A stretch of 50,281 bases of DNA from Olsenella profusa F0195. Its GTDB lineage: Bacteria > Actinomycetota > Coriobacteriia > Coriobacteriales > Atopobiaceae. The position numbers and the translations under genes were made by a program. The stretch lies in the NCBI RefSeq assembly GCF_000468755.1, contig NZ_AWEZ01000004.1:1-50281 (forward strand), written 5' to 3'. The number at the start of each line of letters is the position of its first letter. The first letter of the stretch is position 1. The notes beneath the pieces are model-generated. The model searched no databases and had not been told where the DNA came from. It was given only the letters and a program-made list of their open reading frames with translations. Positions 41,645 to 50,281 of the stretch are shown here, in pieces.

Positions 41645-43366
41645 CTACGCGCGCTCCGAGAGCACCCGTGACGTCAGTAGCTTGCAGACGTCCTCGACGG
41701 CAACCTCGCTGCGCTCGCCCGTCGCACGCACCTTGAGTTCCACCTTGCCGTCCCGGGCGGAGCGCTTGCCGCATATAACCTGGTATGGGAAGCCCATGAG
41801 GTCGGCATCGTTGAACTTGACGCCTGGGCGCTCCTTGCGGTCGTCCAGGACGACCTCGACGCCGGCCTGGGCAAGACCGTCGGCCACGCGCCGGGCAAGG
41901 GGCCACACCAGGTCGTCCCTGGTGTCCAGGGGAATGACCTCCACCTCGTAGGGCGCGACGCAGACGGGCCAGGCGATACCCTGCTCGTCATGATGCTGCT
42001 CGACGACGGCCGCGAGCGTGCGCGAGACGCCGATGCCATAGCATCCCATGAGGAGGGGGACCTCCTTGCCGCTCTCGTCGGCGAAGGTGGCACCCATGGC
42101 CTGTGAGTACTTGGTACCCAGCTGGAACACCTGCCCGCACTCGATGCCGCGGGCGCCCTCGAGCGGCGTGCCGCAGACGGGACAGAGGTCACCCGGCTGG
42201 GCGGCAATCACATCGACCCAGGCGTCGTCCGCGATGGAGAAGTCCCGCCCGAGCTTGGCATGAGCGAAGTGGAAGTCCCGCTCGTTGGCACCGACGAGCC
42301 ACCACTGCGACCGCTGGAGCGAACGGTCGGCGCAGGCGCGCACCCCCTCGGGCAGGCCCACCGGACCCATGAACCCCTTGACGAGACCGTGCTCCTCGAG
42401 CTCCTCCCCACTCATCAGGTGATATGCCCCAAAGGCATGCTCCGCCTTGACGTCGTTCATCTCGTGGTCACCAGGGATGAAGGCAACCGTGGGCCTACCA
42501 TCGCCATCGATGAGGGCCAGCGCCTTGCGCGTGCCGCTCTCGGGGACACCCAGCAGGCGCGACACGTCGGCGATGCTGCCCGCACCGGGCGTGGGAACCT
42601 TCTCGAGCGTGCCCTCCTCCCCCTCAAAGAGGGGTGCCACCACCGTCGCGGCCTCCGTGTCCGCCGCAAAGCCGCAGTCGTCGCAGTAGACGAGCTCGGC
42701 CTCGCCCTCCTTGGCGAGCGCCATGAACTCGACGGACGTGTCACCGCCAATCTGGCCGGAGTCGGCCACCACCTGCAGGCAGCACAGGGCGCAGCGCTCG
42801 AAGATGCGCGCGTAGGCGGCCTTCTCTGCATCGTAGCACTGCTGCAGGCTCTCCTTGGTCGCGCTGAAGGAGTAGGCGTCCTTCATGATGAACTCGCGGC
42901 CGCGCATGAGGCCAAAGCGGGGGCGCAACTCGTCGCGGAACTTGTCCTGGATGTGGTAGAGCGTCACGGGCAGCTGCTTGTAGGAGCGCAGCTCTCCCCG
43001 CACGAGGTCGGTGTAGGTCTCCTCGTGGGTGGGACCAAGGGCATACTCGTGCCCGTGGCGGTCCCGGATACGCATGAGCTCGGGACCATAGGCATCCCAG
43101 CGGCCACTCTGGTGCCACAGCTCGGCGTCCGTGAGGATGGGCGTGAGCATCTCCTGGGCGCCGATGCCCTCCATCTCGTCACGGATGATGGCCTCGATCT
43201 TCAGGAGCGAACGCCATGCGAGCGGGAGGTAGCTGTAGAGGCCGGACGCCTCCTTGCGGATCATGCCCGCACGTAGCAGCAGCCTGTGGCTGGCCACCTC
43301 CGCGTCGGCGGGATCCTCCTTGAGCGTGGGGGCATAGAGCTTGGACATCCTCATACAGCTTCTCAC
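41645..43366 (-). CDS. proS: Prolyl-tRNA synthetase
   Basis: A 573-aa bacterial-type class II synthetase with the YbaK-like editing insertion (about 225-400). Motif 2 region RDELRPRFGLMRGREFIMKD, motif 3 region MGCYGIGVSRTLAAV and the C-terminal anticodon-binding domain are visible. GTG 43366 has GAGGAG six bases ahead; ATG 43354 (MRMSKLYAPTLKE) also fits the family start. It charges tRNA-Pro, one gene for which is at 573-646. It is the last gene of the pyrH-to-proS run or has its own start in the 60-nt gap after ispG. Confidence 0.95.
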   Translation of the reverse strand: MRSCMRMSKLYAPTLKEDPADAEVASHRLLLRAGMIRKEASGLYSYLPLAWRSLLKIEAIIRDEMEGIGAQEMLTPILTDAELWHQSGRWDAYGPELMRIRDRHGHEYALGPTHEETYTDLVRGELRSYKQLPVTLYHIQDKFRDELRPRFGLMRGREFIMKDAYSFSATKESLQQCYDAEKAAYARIFERCALCCLQVVADSGQIGGDTSVEFMALAKEGEAELVYCDDCGFAADTEAATVVAPLFEGEEGTLEKVPTPGAGSIADVSRLLGVPESGTRKALALIDGDGRPTVAFIPGDHEMNDVKAEHAFGAYHLMSGEELEEHGLVKGFMGPVGLPEGVRACADRSLQRSQWWLVGANERDFHFAHAKLGRDFSIADDAWVDVIAAQPGDLCPVCGTPLEGARGIECGQVFQLGTKYSQAMGATFADESGKEVPLLMGCYGIGVSRTLAAVVEQHHDEQGIAWPVCVAPYEVEVIPLDTRDDLVWPLARRVADGLAQAGVEVVLDDRKERPGVKFNDADLMGFPYQVICGKRSARDGKVELKVRATGERSEVAVEDVCKLLTSRVLSERA

Positions 43367-43426
43367 GAATGGCTCCTCGTGTCGTCGTTCCTGGTTCCGG
43401 TGGGGATGGTACACCCCCAGGGCACG

Positions 43427-44506
43427 TCACACCCGCCTGGCGACCTCCTCCATGAGCGCATCCACAATGCGGTCCTCGGGCACGTTCCGTATCCTGCGGC
43501 CGTTCTCGAACAGCACGCCCTGGCCCCTGCCGCACGCGATGCCCAGGTCGGCGTCGCGTGCCTCGCCCGGCCCGTTGACCACACAGCCCATGACCGCCAC
43601 CGAGAGCGGGGCATCCACCTCGGACAGGCGCCGCTGAACCTCCTGGGCAATGCCTATGAGATCCACCTGGCACCTACCGCAGGTGGGACAGCTCACGAGC
43701 TCCGGATGCAGGCGACGCATGCCCAGGGCGCCCAGGAGATCCCAGGCGACGCGCACCTCCTCCACCGGATCCGCCGTGAGCGAGAGCCGCATGGTGTCGC
43801 CGATGCCCTCCTCGAGCAGGATGCCCACAGCGGTGGCATTCTTGACCGTCCCCTGGCGGAGGGTCCCCGCCTCGGTGACGCCCACGTGCAGGGGTACCTG
43901 CGGGAGCTCGCACGCGAGGCGCCGGTAGGTCTCGAGCGTCACCGGCACGGAGTGCGCCTTGGCGGAGAGCACCACGTCATCGAAGCCGCGCACGTCGAAG
44001 TGGGCAACGAACGAGAGCGCCGAGGCGACGAGCTTCTCGGGAAGGGTGAGGTCCTCGCGATCGGCAACCGCGGGATCGAGCGAGCCGGCGTTCACGCCGA
44101 TGCGAATGGGGATGCCGACCTCCCCGGCCGCCTCGATGATGGCATCCACGCGCTCGAAGGAGCCGACATTACCGGGGTTGATGCGCAGCGCCGCGGCACC
44201 ACGCCTGGACGCCTCGATGGCAAGCTTGTAATCGAAGTGAATGTCCGCAACCACGGGCAGGGGGCTCTCGGCACAGATGGCCTCGAAGCCGTCCAGCTCG
44301 TGGAAGCTGGGGATGGCCACCCGTATGATCTCGCAGCCCTCGCTGGCCAGGCCACGAATCTGCTTGAGCGTCGTTGCCGGATCCGACGTCTTCGTGGTGC
44401 ACATGGACTGCACCGAGACGGGGGCGCCGCCCCCCACGGGCACCGTCCCCACCTGCAGTCGATGCGTACGGTCGCGCGCCGGCCGCTGCCGTTCACCTGC
44501 CTGCAT
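43427..44506 (-). CDS. ispG: 4-hydroxy-3-methylbut-2-en-1-yl diphosphate synthase
   Basis: The 359-aa GcpE enzyme of the MEP pathway. It shows PVSVQSMCTTKTSD, VADIHFDYKLAIEA, LRINPGNVG, and the [4Fe-4S] ligands in SCPTCGRC and MGCVVNGPGEA. GATAGGAG precedes ATG 44506, 10 nt beyond the rseP stop. It provides the substrate of IspH (gene at 14719). Confidence 0.95.
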   Translation of the reverse strand: MQAGERQRPARDRTHRLQVGTVPVGGGAPVSVQSMCTTKTSDPATTLKQIRGLASEGCEIIRVAIPSFHELDGFEAICAESPLPVVADIHFDYKLAIEASRRGAAALRINPGNVGSFERVDAIIEAAGEVGIPIRIGVNAGSLDPAVADREDLTLPEKLVASALSFVAHFDVRGFDDVVLSAKAHSVPVTLETYRRLACELPQVPLHVGVTEAGTLRQGTVKNATAVGILLEEGIGDTMRLSLTADPVEEVRVAWDLLGALGMRRLHPELVSCPTCGRCQVDLIGIAQEVQRRLSEVDAPLSVAVMGCVVNGPGEARDADLGIACGRGQGVLFENGRRIRNVPEDRIVDALMEEVARRV

Positions 44507-44516
44507 GGCACCGCTC

Positions 44517-45905
44517 CTATCTGGCAAGCATCCCCAGGATGTCGTTCCTGAGGGCATAGACGAAGATGACCACAAAGAAGGCGAGGCCCACGTAGCTCAC
44601 ATACCGTTGGGCGCGCACGGAGAGGGGTCGCCTGATGACGGCCTGGACGACCTCGATGAGGACCTTCCCACCATCGAGGGGGGGAATGGGCAGGAGGTTC
44701 ATGAATCCGAGCGACATGGAGACGGCCGCCACGAAGAGGAGCAGCGTGTTGATGCCCTCGGAGGCGGCCTCGCTTGCCATGGCCGAGATGCCTATGACGG
44801 ACGAGGCGCCCTGCAGTGTCTCCATGGTGTGCTGGGGCATGATGAGACGCACGGCAAAGTCCGCGACCATCTGGCCATACCGGACGGCATAGCCAGCCGA
44901 TTCCACCAGGCCCAGCTGCCGATGGCCCACGCTGGCGTCGATGCCCAGCTTGTCCCACACCCCATCGGCGGGAACGTCGATGGTGAGGGTCCTCTCGACG
45001 CCATCCTGTCCCACGGCCACGACCTCGAAGTCGCGCCCCTGCGACCGTACCGCACCGAGGGCCTCCGTCAGGCTGCTCCAGCTATCGACATCCGTGCCAT
45101 CAATGCGCCTGATGGTGTCCCCCGCCTTGAGGCCCGCGGCATCGGCGAGGCTCCCGGCCTCCACGCCGCCAAGCGTGTTGGTGTCCAGAATCGTGTCGAC
45201 GCCCACGGTGGAGAGGCTGACCGTCACGATGAGGAAGGCCACCACGATGTTGACGAGCGGTCCGGCAAGCAGGGTGATCACACGCCTGAGAAAGCCCTTG
45301 CCCAGATAGGTCTGGCTGCGCTCATGGGCGAGGAAGGCCTCGGCATCGCCCTCGATGGGGCGCGGCTCCCCCGCCGCCGTGCTGCCCGGACGCGAGAAGT
45401 CATGGCCGCGGTCATACTCCGTGAGCAGGCGGTCGTCACGTGCGAGCGTCTCGAAGGCCTCGGGATAGGTCGCCTGCCCCTCGTACTCCCCCTTATCGGG
45501 ATTATAGTAGGGCCTGATGGACGCCCAATCGGACAGCGTGGCCAGAAGGTCGAGCGCGTCGTCCACGCTCACGTCCAGGGTGGCGGCCACATCGGATGCG
45601 CCCACGCGACCACGGCGTTGCACCAGGGCCAGGCAGGCCGCCAGCTTGTCGGACCGTGTGCCCTCCATGCCGCAGATGCGGGTATAGCCGCCCAGGAGGA
45701 TGGGTGTGACGCCAAAGCGCGTGCCCCTGCCCTTGGACTTCCAGGACACGTTGTGCCTGAAGGGCATGCCCAGAAAGAACTCGGTCACACGCATGCCGCA
45801 GGCGCGGGCAGAGAGGTAGTGGCCACCCTCATGCACGAACACGAGCACCGAGAGAACCACGATGCCCCAGAACAAGGCAGCAAGGACGGGGGCGAGCGCA
45901 CTCAT
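44517..45905 (-). CDS. rseP: RseP-like M50 zinc metalloprotease with insertion
   Basis: A 462-aa membrane protease. HEGGH is at 25-29 in the first membrane segment, LLPIPPLDGGK at 404-414 near the end, and a PDZ domain at about 235-312 (GSLADAAGLKAGDTIRRIDG). Between the GGYTRICGME strand (72-81) and the next membrane segment there is a 110-residue hydrophilic stretch (about 82-200) absent in typical RseP; its first half (LALVQRRGRVGASDVAATL) looks like a winged-helix fold. It overlaps dxr by ATGA. RseP enzymes cut membrane anchors of anti-sigma factors or signal peptide remnants. Confidence 0.92.
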   Translation of the reverse strand: MSALAPVLAALFWGIVVLSVLVFVHEGGHYLSARACGMRVTEFFLGMPFRHNVSWKSKGRGTRFGVTPILLGGYTRICGMEGTRSDKLAACLALVQRRGRVGASDVAATLDVSVDDALDLLATLSDWASIRPYYNPDKGEYEGQATYPEAFETLARDDRLLTEYDRGHDFSRPGSTAAGEPRPIEGDAEAFLAHERSQTYLGKGFLRRVITLLAGPLVNIVVAFLIVTVSLSTVGVDTILDTNTLGGVEAGSLADAAGLKAGDTIRRIDGTDVDSWSSLTEALGAVRSQGRDFEVVAVGQDGVERTLTIDVPADGVWDKLGIDASVGHRQLGLVESAGYAVRYGQMVADFAVRLIMPQHTMETLQGASSVIGISAMASEAASEGINTLLLFVAAVSMSLGFMNLLPIPPLDGGKVLIEVVQAVIRRPLSVRAQRYVSYVGLAFFVVIFVYALRNDILGMLAR

Positions 45906-47101
45906 CGCACACACCTCGAGAGGAAGCGGCCTGCCAGCTCACGACTGCGCATATCGATGTCGACGAGCTGGCCGAGGGACTCGACCGGCACGACCTCGCT
46001 GCGCTCCATGACGTGGGCGACGCAGGCCTCGATGTCGAGAAAGCCGCAGCGGTTCTCACGGAACGCCCTGTTGGCGACCTCGTTGGCCGCGCTCATCGCA
46101 CACGGTAGCGTGCCGCCCCTCCTGCCTGCCTCCCGGGCGAGGGCCAGACATCCGAACGTCTCCTCATCCGGCGCCTCGAAGACGAGGTCGGAGACCGTAC
46201 GCCAGTCCACACGGGGGGCGGGCGGCTCCCAGCGTTCGGGATAGCTGAACGCGTACTGGATGGGCAGGCGCATGTCGGAGGGACCAAGCTGGGCCTTCAC
46301 GGAACCGTCGGCGAACTCGACCATGGAGTGGATGTGGCTCTGGGGGTGCACGAGCACGGTGACGTCATCGATGCCCACGTCAAAGAGCTGGGAGGCCTCA
46401 AGGACCTCGAGCCCCTTGTTCATGAGCGTCGCGGAGTCGATGGTGATCTTGGGACCCATCCGCCAGGTGGGGTGCCGGAGCGCGTCGGCCGCCGTCACCC
46501 TGGCGAGCTGCTCGCGCGTCATACCCCTGAACGGACCACCCGAGCAGGTGAGCCAGATGGCATGGGGCGCACGGCGCTGTTCCCCCACCAGACACTGGTA
46601 GATGGCACTGTGCTCGGAGTCAACGGGGATGAGGCGCCCCGGCCGCGCCAAGGGCATGAGCAGGTCGCCGCCCACGACGATGGATTCCTTGTTGGCATAG
46701 GTCACCACCTTGTCCGCCCTGAGGGCGGCAAAGCCCGCCTCGATGCCGGCAAAGCCCACCACGGCATTGAGCACGCAGTCCACGTCATCCAGACGCACGA
46801 GATCCGTGAGCGCCTCATGCCCAAAGCTGCAGCTGCACCCTGTGGGGAGCTCGGAGAGGATGGGGTCGTCCCGATGTGCCCCGTCCGTGACGGCCACATG
46901 GGCCACGCCAAACTCGCGGGCCGCCCTCACGAGCATGTCCGTCGAGGCGTGCACCGAGAGCGCCACGACGCTCAGCCTGTCCGCATGCTGGCGGCAGACG
47001 TCCAGCGCCTGCGTGCCGATGGACCCCGAGGCGCCCAGCAGGGCCATGCGCAGTGGCCTCCTCCGTTCGGCACGAGGTGCCGTGTCTTCGAAGATCGTCA
47101 A
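45902..47101 (-). CDS. dxr: 1-deoxy-D-xylulose 5-phosphate reductoisomerase
   Basis: The 399-aa NADPH-dependent enzyme for the second MEP step. It shows LLGASGSIGTQALDV, YANKESIVVGG, the catalytic-metal motif PVDSEHSAIYQCL, and SGGPFRG. I take TTG 47101 as start: it overlaps the cdsA stop as TTGA and has GGAGG six bases upstream. A start higher up (47143) would run 46 nt into cdsA. It is coupled to rseP downstream by ATGA. Confidence 0.93.
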   Translation of the reverse strand: MTIFEDTAPRAERRRPLRMALLGASGSIGTQALDVCRQHADRLSVVALSVHASTDMLVRAAREFGVAHVAVTDGAHRDDPILSELPTGCSCSFGHEALTDLVRLDDVDCVLNAVVGFAGIEAGFAALRADKVVTYANKESIVVGGDLLMPLARPGRLIPVDSEHSAIYQCLVGEQRRAPHAIWLTCSGGPFRGMTREQLARVTAADALRHPTWRMGPKITIDSATLMNKGLEVLEASQLFDVGIDDVTVLVHPQSHIHSMVEFADGSVKAQLGPSDMRLPIQYAFSYPERWEPPAPRVDWRTVSDLVFEAPDEETFGCLALAREAGRRGGTLPCAMSAANEVANRAFRENRCGFLDIEACVAHVMERSEVVPVESLGQLVDIDMRSRELAGRFLSRCVR

Positions 47102-48072
47102 AGAATTCCTCCCAGATGGAGCATGAAGAATGCAACGGTACACCCAAAGAGCAGGGAGTCGGAACGGTCGAGCATGCCACCGTGCCCCGGCATGAAGTCA
47201 CCGGAGTCCTTAAGCCCCACACCGCGTTTGATGCGCGACTCGAACAGGTCTCCCACCACGCCAAACAGGCCAACGGCGAAGCCCGAGGCCACGGCGAGGG
47301 GAAGCGACAGCGCAAAGGCGCCTGACGCCCACAGCACCACCCAGATGAGCATGCAGGCGGCCATACCGCCCACAAGACCCTCGATGCTCTTGTTGGGGGA
47401 GATCTTGGGGGCAAGCTTGTGCCTGCCGATGCGTGAGCCCACAAAGAATGCCATCGCATCGTTTGCCCAGATGGAGACTATGACGCCGAAGGCAAGCAGC
47501 GCGCCCATGATGCTGCCCTTGTCATACATCCTGATGAGGACGATGGGCGAGAACATGAGCGAGGTGTAGAGCGGACCGAACACCGTGGTGCTCACGTCCC
47601 CGATGTTCGCGCGCGGCGTGACCACATACCACCCGGCAGCCGCTACCAACAGGAGCAGCACGAGCACGAGCATGGCGAACAGCGACCTCGTGAGAGGCGC
47701 CAGGGCAAACAGCGCCGCCATGGACAGGCCCAAAGGCTCGTTTGCCATACGACCGGCGATGCGCGTCATGTGAAAGAACTCGGAACAGCACTGCCAGGCC
47801 ATCGCCGTCACGAGCAGGGCCGTGGCCCAGCGCCCCAGGAAGAGGCAGGCAATGACCACGAGGGCGTAGATGGCACCAGATGCCACGCGCGTTATGAGCT
47901 TCTCCGTCCAGCCGCGCACGCGCTGCCCACGGAGACTGCCCTCACGGCGCGACTGCTCCTTGGCATCGCGCGCACGTTCGAGGCGGGCGATGCCCGCATC
48001 AAGACCACGAGGCCTCGCGGATGGCGAAGTCTCGTGGCCGTCCCCCGTCCCCTTGTCGCCATGGGGTCTCAC
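47098..48072 (-). CDS. cdsA: Phosphatidate cytidylyltransferase
   Basis: The 324-aa CDP-diacylglycerol synthase has about eight hydrophobic segments after a charged 55-residue N-terminal extension. Its C-terminal signature is complete: SPNKSIEG, DLFESRIKRGVGLKDSG, then PGHGGMLDRSDS. It activates phosphatidic acid, the product of PlsC, for phospholipid synthesis. The start is GTG 48072, overlapping uppS by GTGA. Confidence 0.95.
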   Translation of the reverse strand: MRPHGDKGTGDGHETSPSARPRGLDAGIARLERARDAKEQSRREGSLRGQRVRGWTEKLITRVASGAIYALVVIACLFLGRWATALLVTAMAWQCCSEFFHMTRIAGRMANEPLGLSMAALFALAPLTRSLFAMLVLVLLLLVAAAGWYVVTPRANIGDVSTTVFGPLYTSLMFSPIVLIRMYDKGSIMGALLAFGVIVSIWANDAMAFFVGSRIGRHKLAPKISPNKSIEGLVGGMAACMLIWVVLWASGAFALSLPLAVASGFAVGLFGVVGDLFESRIKRGVGLKDSGDFMPGHGGMLDRSDSLLFGCTVAFFMLHLGGIL

Positions 48073-48854
48073 CGAGCCGCGACACCACCAAAGCGACGGC
48101 TTCTACCCTGGTAGGAATGGATGGCACGCAGCAGATCCCAGCGGTCGAAGTCCGGCCAGAGGGTATCGGTGACGTAGAGTTCCGTGTAGGCGAGCTGCCA
48201 CAGTAGGTAGTTGGAGAGCCGCAGCTCACCTGACGTGCGAATGAGCAGGTCGGGATCGGGCAGGCCATGGGTATAGAGGCAGCGGGGCATGAGCTCGGGC
48301 GTGATGTCGTCCACCGCAAGCTTGCCGTCGCGCACCCGTTCGGCGATGATGCGTGCGGCGCGGGCGATCTCGGCACGCGCGCCATAGTTGACGGCCAGGG
48401 CAAAGGTCATGCCCGTGTTGTCCTTCGTCTCGTCGAGCCCCCGCTGGAACACCTCGAAGGTCTCCCTGGGGAGCGCCGTGAGGTCACCAAAGAAACGCAG
48501 CCGCACGTTCTCCTGGTGGAAGAGGGGCAGCTCCTCGATGAGCGTGGTGGCAAACAGGTGCATGAGCAGGTCGACCTCGTGTTGGGGACGCTTCCAGTTC
48601 TCCGTGGAGAAGGCATAGGCCGAGAGCACGTCGATGCCCAGGCGCACGCTGGCCGTGACCGTCTCTTTGAGGGAGTCGACGCCTGCGACGTGGCCGCTCG
48701 AACGGTCGAGCCCCCGTGCCTGTGCCCAGCGCCCGTTGCCATCCATGATGATGGACACGTGCGCGGGCATGCGCGCAGCGTCAATGGCCCCCAAGCTCAC
48801 GTCGCCGGGTGCGTCCGCAAAGTACGCGCGTTGTCGTGTGATGTCCGTCTGCAC
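48069..48854 (-). CDS. uppS: Isoprenyl transferase (undecaprenyl diphosphate synthase)
   Basis: The 261-aa cis-prenyltransferase makes the lipid carrier for cell-wall synthesis. It shows MDGNGRWAQARG (catalytic Asp and diphosphate-binding Arg), SAYAFSTENWKRP, VNYGARAEIARAA and PDPDLLIRTSGELRLSNYLLWQ. GTG 48854 has GGAG six bases upstream and directly follows the frr stop. It consumes IPP from the MEP pathway, two enzymes of which (Dxr, IspG) are in the same operon. Confidence 0.95.
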   Translation of the reverse strand: MQTDITRQRAYFADAPGDVSLGAIDAARMPAHVSIIMDGNGRWAQARGLDRSSGHVAGVDSLKETVTASVRLGIDVLSAYAFSTENWKRPQHEVDLLMHLFATTLIEELPLFHQENVRLRFFGDLTALPRETFEVFQRGLDETKDNTGMTFALAVNYGARAEIARAARIIAERVRDGKLAVDDITPELMPRCLYTHGLPDPDLLIRTSGELRLSNYLLWQLAYTELYVTDTLWPDFDRWDLLRAIHSYQGRSRRFGGVAAR

Positions 48855-49409
48855 CTAAATCTCCATGACCTCGGCGGTCTTGGTCTTGAGCATGTCATCG
48901 ATCCTGGCGACATAGGAATCCGTGAGCTTCTGGATGGCCTTCTTCTCCCGCGCGACGTCATCCTCGGAGAGGTCGGCATCCTTCTGGGCGCGCTCGGCCG
49001 CATTGTTGGCATCGCGGCGAGCGTTGCGTACGGCCACCTTGGCCTCCTCGGCATACTTGCCGCACTCCTTGACCAGCTCGCGGCGGCGCTCCTCGGTGGG
49101 CTTGGGGAAGGGCAGGCGGATGCAGCTGCCATCGTTACCAGGAGTGATGCCCAGGTCGGACATCTCGATGGCCTTCTCGATGGCCCTGAGGGAGCTCTTG
49201 TCCCATGGCTCGACGACCAGCATGGAGGCCTCGGGGACCTTGACGGCCGCCAGCTGCGTGATGGGCGTGGGCTGACCATAGTAGTCCACCTTGATGTCCG
49301 CAAGCACCTGGGCACTTGCCCTGCCGGTGCGCACCTTGGCAAAGTTGTGTCTGAGGCCCTCGACGCACCTTTCCATGTGCCGCTTGGCGGAATCGGTGTA
49401 TTGGCTCAT
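48855..49409 (-). CDS. frr: Ribosome recycling factor
   Basis: The 184-aa RRF has the usual three-helix-bundle pattern: VRTGRASAQVLADIKVDYYG near 27-46, LPFPKPTEERRRELVK, and a Lys/Glu-rich C-terminal helix. It splits post-termination ribosomes with EF-G. It lies 8 nt after pyrH, the universal order. Confidence 0.96.
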   Translation of the reverse strand: MSQYTDSAKRHMERCVEGLRHNFAKVRTGRASAQVLADIKVDYYGQPTPITQLAAVKVPEASMLVVEPWDKSSLRAIEKAIEMSDLGITPGNDGSCIRLPFPKPTEERRRELVKECGKYAEEAKVAVRNARRDANNAAERAQKDADLSEDDVAREKKAIQKLTDSYVARIDDMLKTKTAEVMEI

Positions 49410-49417
49410 GATTGCTC

Positions 49418-50137
49418 CTATCCTTCCACGACGGTCGTGCCGACCGCCTCTCCCCTGAGGGCACGTTCGAAGACGTTGTCCCCATCGAGGTCGAAGACCA
49501 TGATGGGCATGTGGTTGTCGTGGCAGAGGGCCGCCGCCGTGGCATCCATCACCTTGAGCCCCTGGGCGAGCACGTCATGATAGGTGATGGTGTCGAAGCG
49601 CTGGGCATCGGGATGCGTCACGGGGTCGGCGTCGTAGATGCCGTCCACCTTGGTGGCCTTCATGAGCACCTCGGCCCCGATCTCGCAGGCGCGCAGGGCC
49701 GCCGCGGTGTCCGTAGTGAAGTAGGGGTTGCCCGTGCCGGCTGCGAAGATGGTGATGCGCCCCTTCTCCAGGTGGCGTATGGCACGACGACGGATGTAGG
49801 TCTCGGACACCTGGTGCATCTCGATGGCGCTCATGACGCGGCACTGCATGCCATTGTGCTCGAAGGTGTCCTGCAGAGCCAGACTGTTGATGACCGTGGC
49901 CAGCATGCCCATGTTGTCGCCCTGGGCGCGATCCATGCCAGCCGCCGCCCCGGAGAGGCCACGGAAGATGTTGCCGCCGCCCACGACCACGGCGATCTGG
50001 ACGCCCCCCTCATAGGCGGGCTTGAGCTTGTCCGCAATCCGCTGGGGGACATCCGGGTCGATGCCAAACTCCTTGGATCCCATGAGCGCCTCGCCCGAAA
50101 GCTTGAGCAACACGCGATGATACCTGTATCCAGACAC
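49418..50137 (-). CDS. pyrH: Uridylate kinase
   Basis: The 239-aa UMP kinase begins with a GTG (50137), with GGAGG seven bases ahead. It shows [41 protein letters not shown] and [13 protein letters not shown], all amino-acid-kinase-family motifs of PyrH. The frame open upstream is not conserved. It heads the operon pyrH-frr-uppS-cdsA-dxr-rseP-ispG. Confidence 0.95.
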   Translation of the reverse strand: MSGYRYHRVLLKLSGEALMGSKEFGIDPDVPQRIADKLKPAYEGGVQIAVVVGGGNIFRGLSGAAAGMDRAQGDNMGMLATVINSLALQDTFEHNGMQCRVMSAIEMHQVSETYIRRRAIRHLEKGRITIFAAGTGNPYFTTDTAAALRACEIGAEVLMKATKVDGIYDADPVTHPDAQRFDTITYHDVLAQGLKVMDATAAALCHDNHMPIMVFDLDGDNVFERALRGEAVGTTVVEG

Positions 50138-50191
50138 TACCCACCTCCGATGCGCGCAGGGACGTTGCATACGCCCGAACCAATCGCATTG

Positions 50192-50197
50192 ATTCTA
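50192..50197 (-). promoter_or_regulatory. Possible -10 box of the pyrH operon
   Basis: TAGAAT on the minus strand lies 54 bp before the pyrH start. A matching -35 box was not clear. A short inverted repeat GTAGGC/GCCTAC is at 50235-50249. Confidence 0.35.
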
Positions 50198-50255
50198 CCA
50201 GAGGTGTCCTATGTGCCCTGCTCCGTTTTACCGGTAGGCAGAGCCTACAAGAACG

Positions 50256-50281
50256 AGGGGGCCGACATCCGTCGGCCCCCT
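50256..50281 (-). terminator. Intrinsic terminator of the gene upstream of pyrH
   Basis: An 11-bp stem (50256-50266 with 50271-50281) with a 4-nt loop sits at the window edge. Minus-strand RNA continues as CGUUCUUGU, mildly U-rich. Upstream genes are often rpsB-tsf, but these lie outside the window. Confidence 0.7.

Overview
The window is a high-GC bacterial chromosome segment. Dense head-to-tail operons with ATGA, GTGA, TTGA and TGATG junctions, many GTG starts, and the conserved strings scpA-scpB-rluB-cmk-plsC-ispH-der-plsY-gpsA and pyrH-frr-uppS-cdsA-dxr-rseP-ispG-proS point to an actinobacterium of the Coriobacteriia, probably the Olsenella/Atopobium group. That assignment is inference from gene order and composition; no rRNA or marker comparison was possible.

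Layout. (1) 1-1450: a decayed coiled-coil gene lies just 3' of a tRNA-Pro, followed by a 55-codon gene and a divergent MGMT-like gene separated by a perfect 14-bp inverted repeat. (2) 1478-23812: a long minus-strand housekeeping run. It holds a heterodimeric ABC exporter, a Uup-like ABC-F protein, endonuclease IV, CoaBC, a zinc-ribbon-like protein, cysteine desulfurase, Rpe, GpsA, PlsY, Der, IspH, PlsC, Cmk, a histidine phosphatase, an RsuA/RluB pseudouridine synthase, ScpB, ScpA, an M50 protease, a membrane protein of unknown function, a second ABC-F protein and a VOC protein. (3) 23851-27377: tRNA-Ala and tRNA-Ile2, an N5-(carboxyethyl)ornithine synthase-like gene, tRNA-Val, a small membrane protein and an Nramp metal transporter. 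(4) 27381-40492: an aldaric-acid (glucarate/galactarate) catabolic island. (5) 40574-50281: an FMN-dependent alpha-hydroxy-acid dehydrogenase, then the proS to pyrH operon (MEP isoprenoid, undecaprenyl and CDP-diacylglycerol steps).

The most distinctive part is region 4. Two tandem glucarate dehydratases (GudD) and a galactarate dehydratase (GarD) should both yield 5-dehydro-4-deoxy-D-glucarate. Tartronate-semialdehyde reductase (GarR) and glycerate kinase (GarK) would carry tartronate semialdehyde on to phosphoglycerate. The joining aldolase is not a GarL/HpcH-type enzyme; its place is taken by a DapA-family class I lyase. A CdaR-type regulator is divergent from the dehydratases. The candidate transporter is of the CitMHS family rather than the GudP/GarP MFS type. 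A metallo-beta-lactamase-fold protein of unknown role overlaps GarD by 11 nt. The two gudD copies share a 90-bp stretch of identical DNA inside otherwise diverged genes, which suggests gene conversion. A broken reading frame of possible oxidoreductase origin and an aldo/keto reductase end the minus-strand arm.

No CRISPR array, complete insertion sequence, prophage or rRNA gene was seen.
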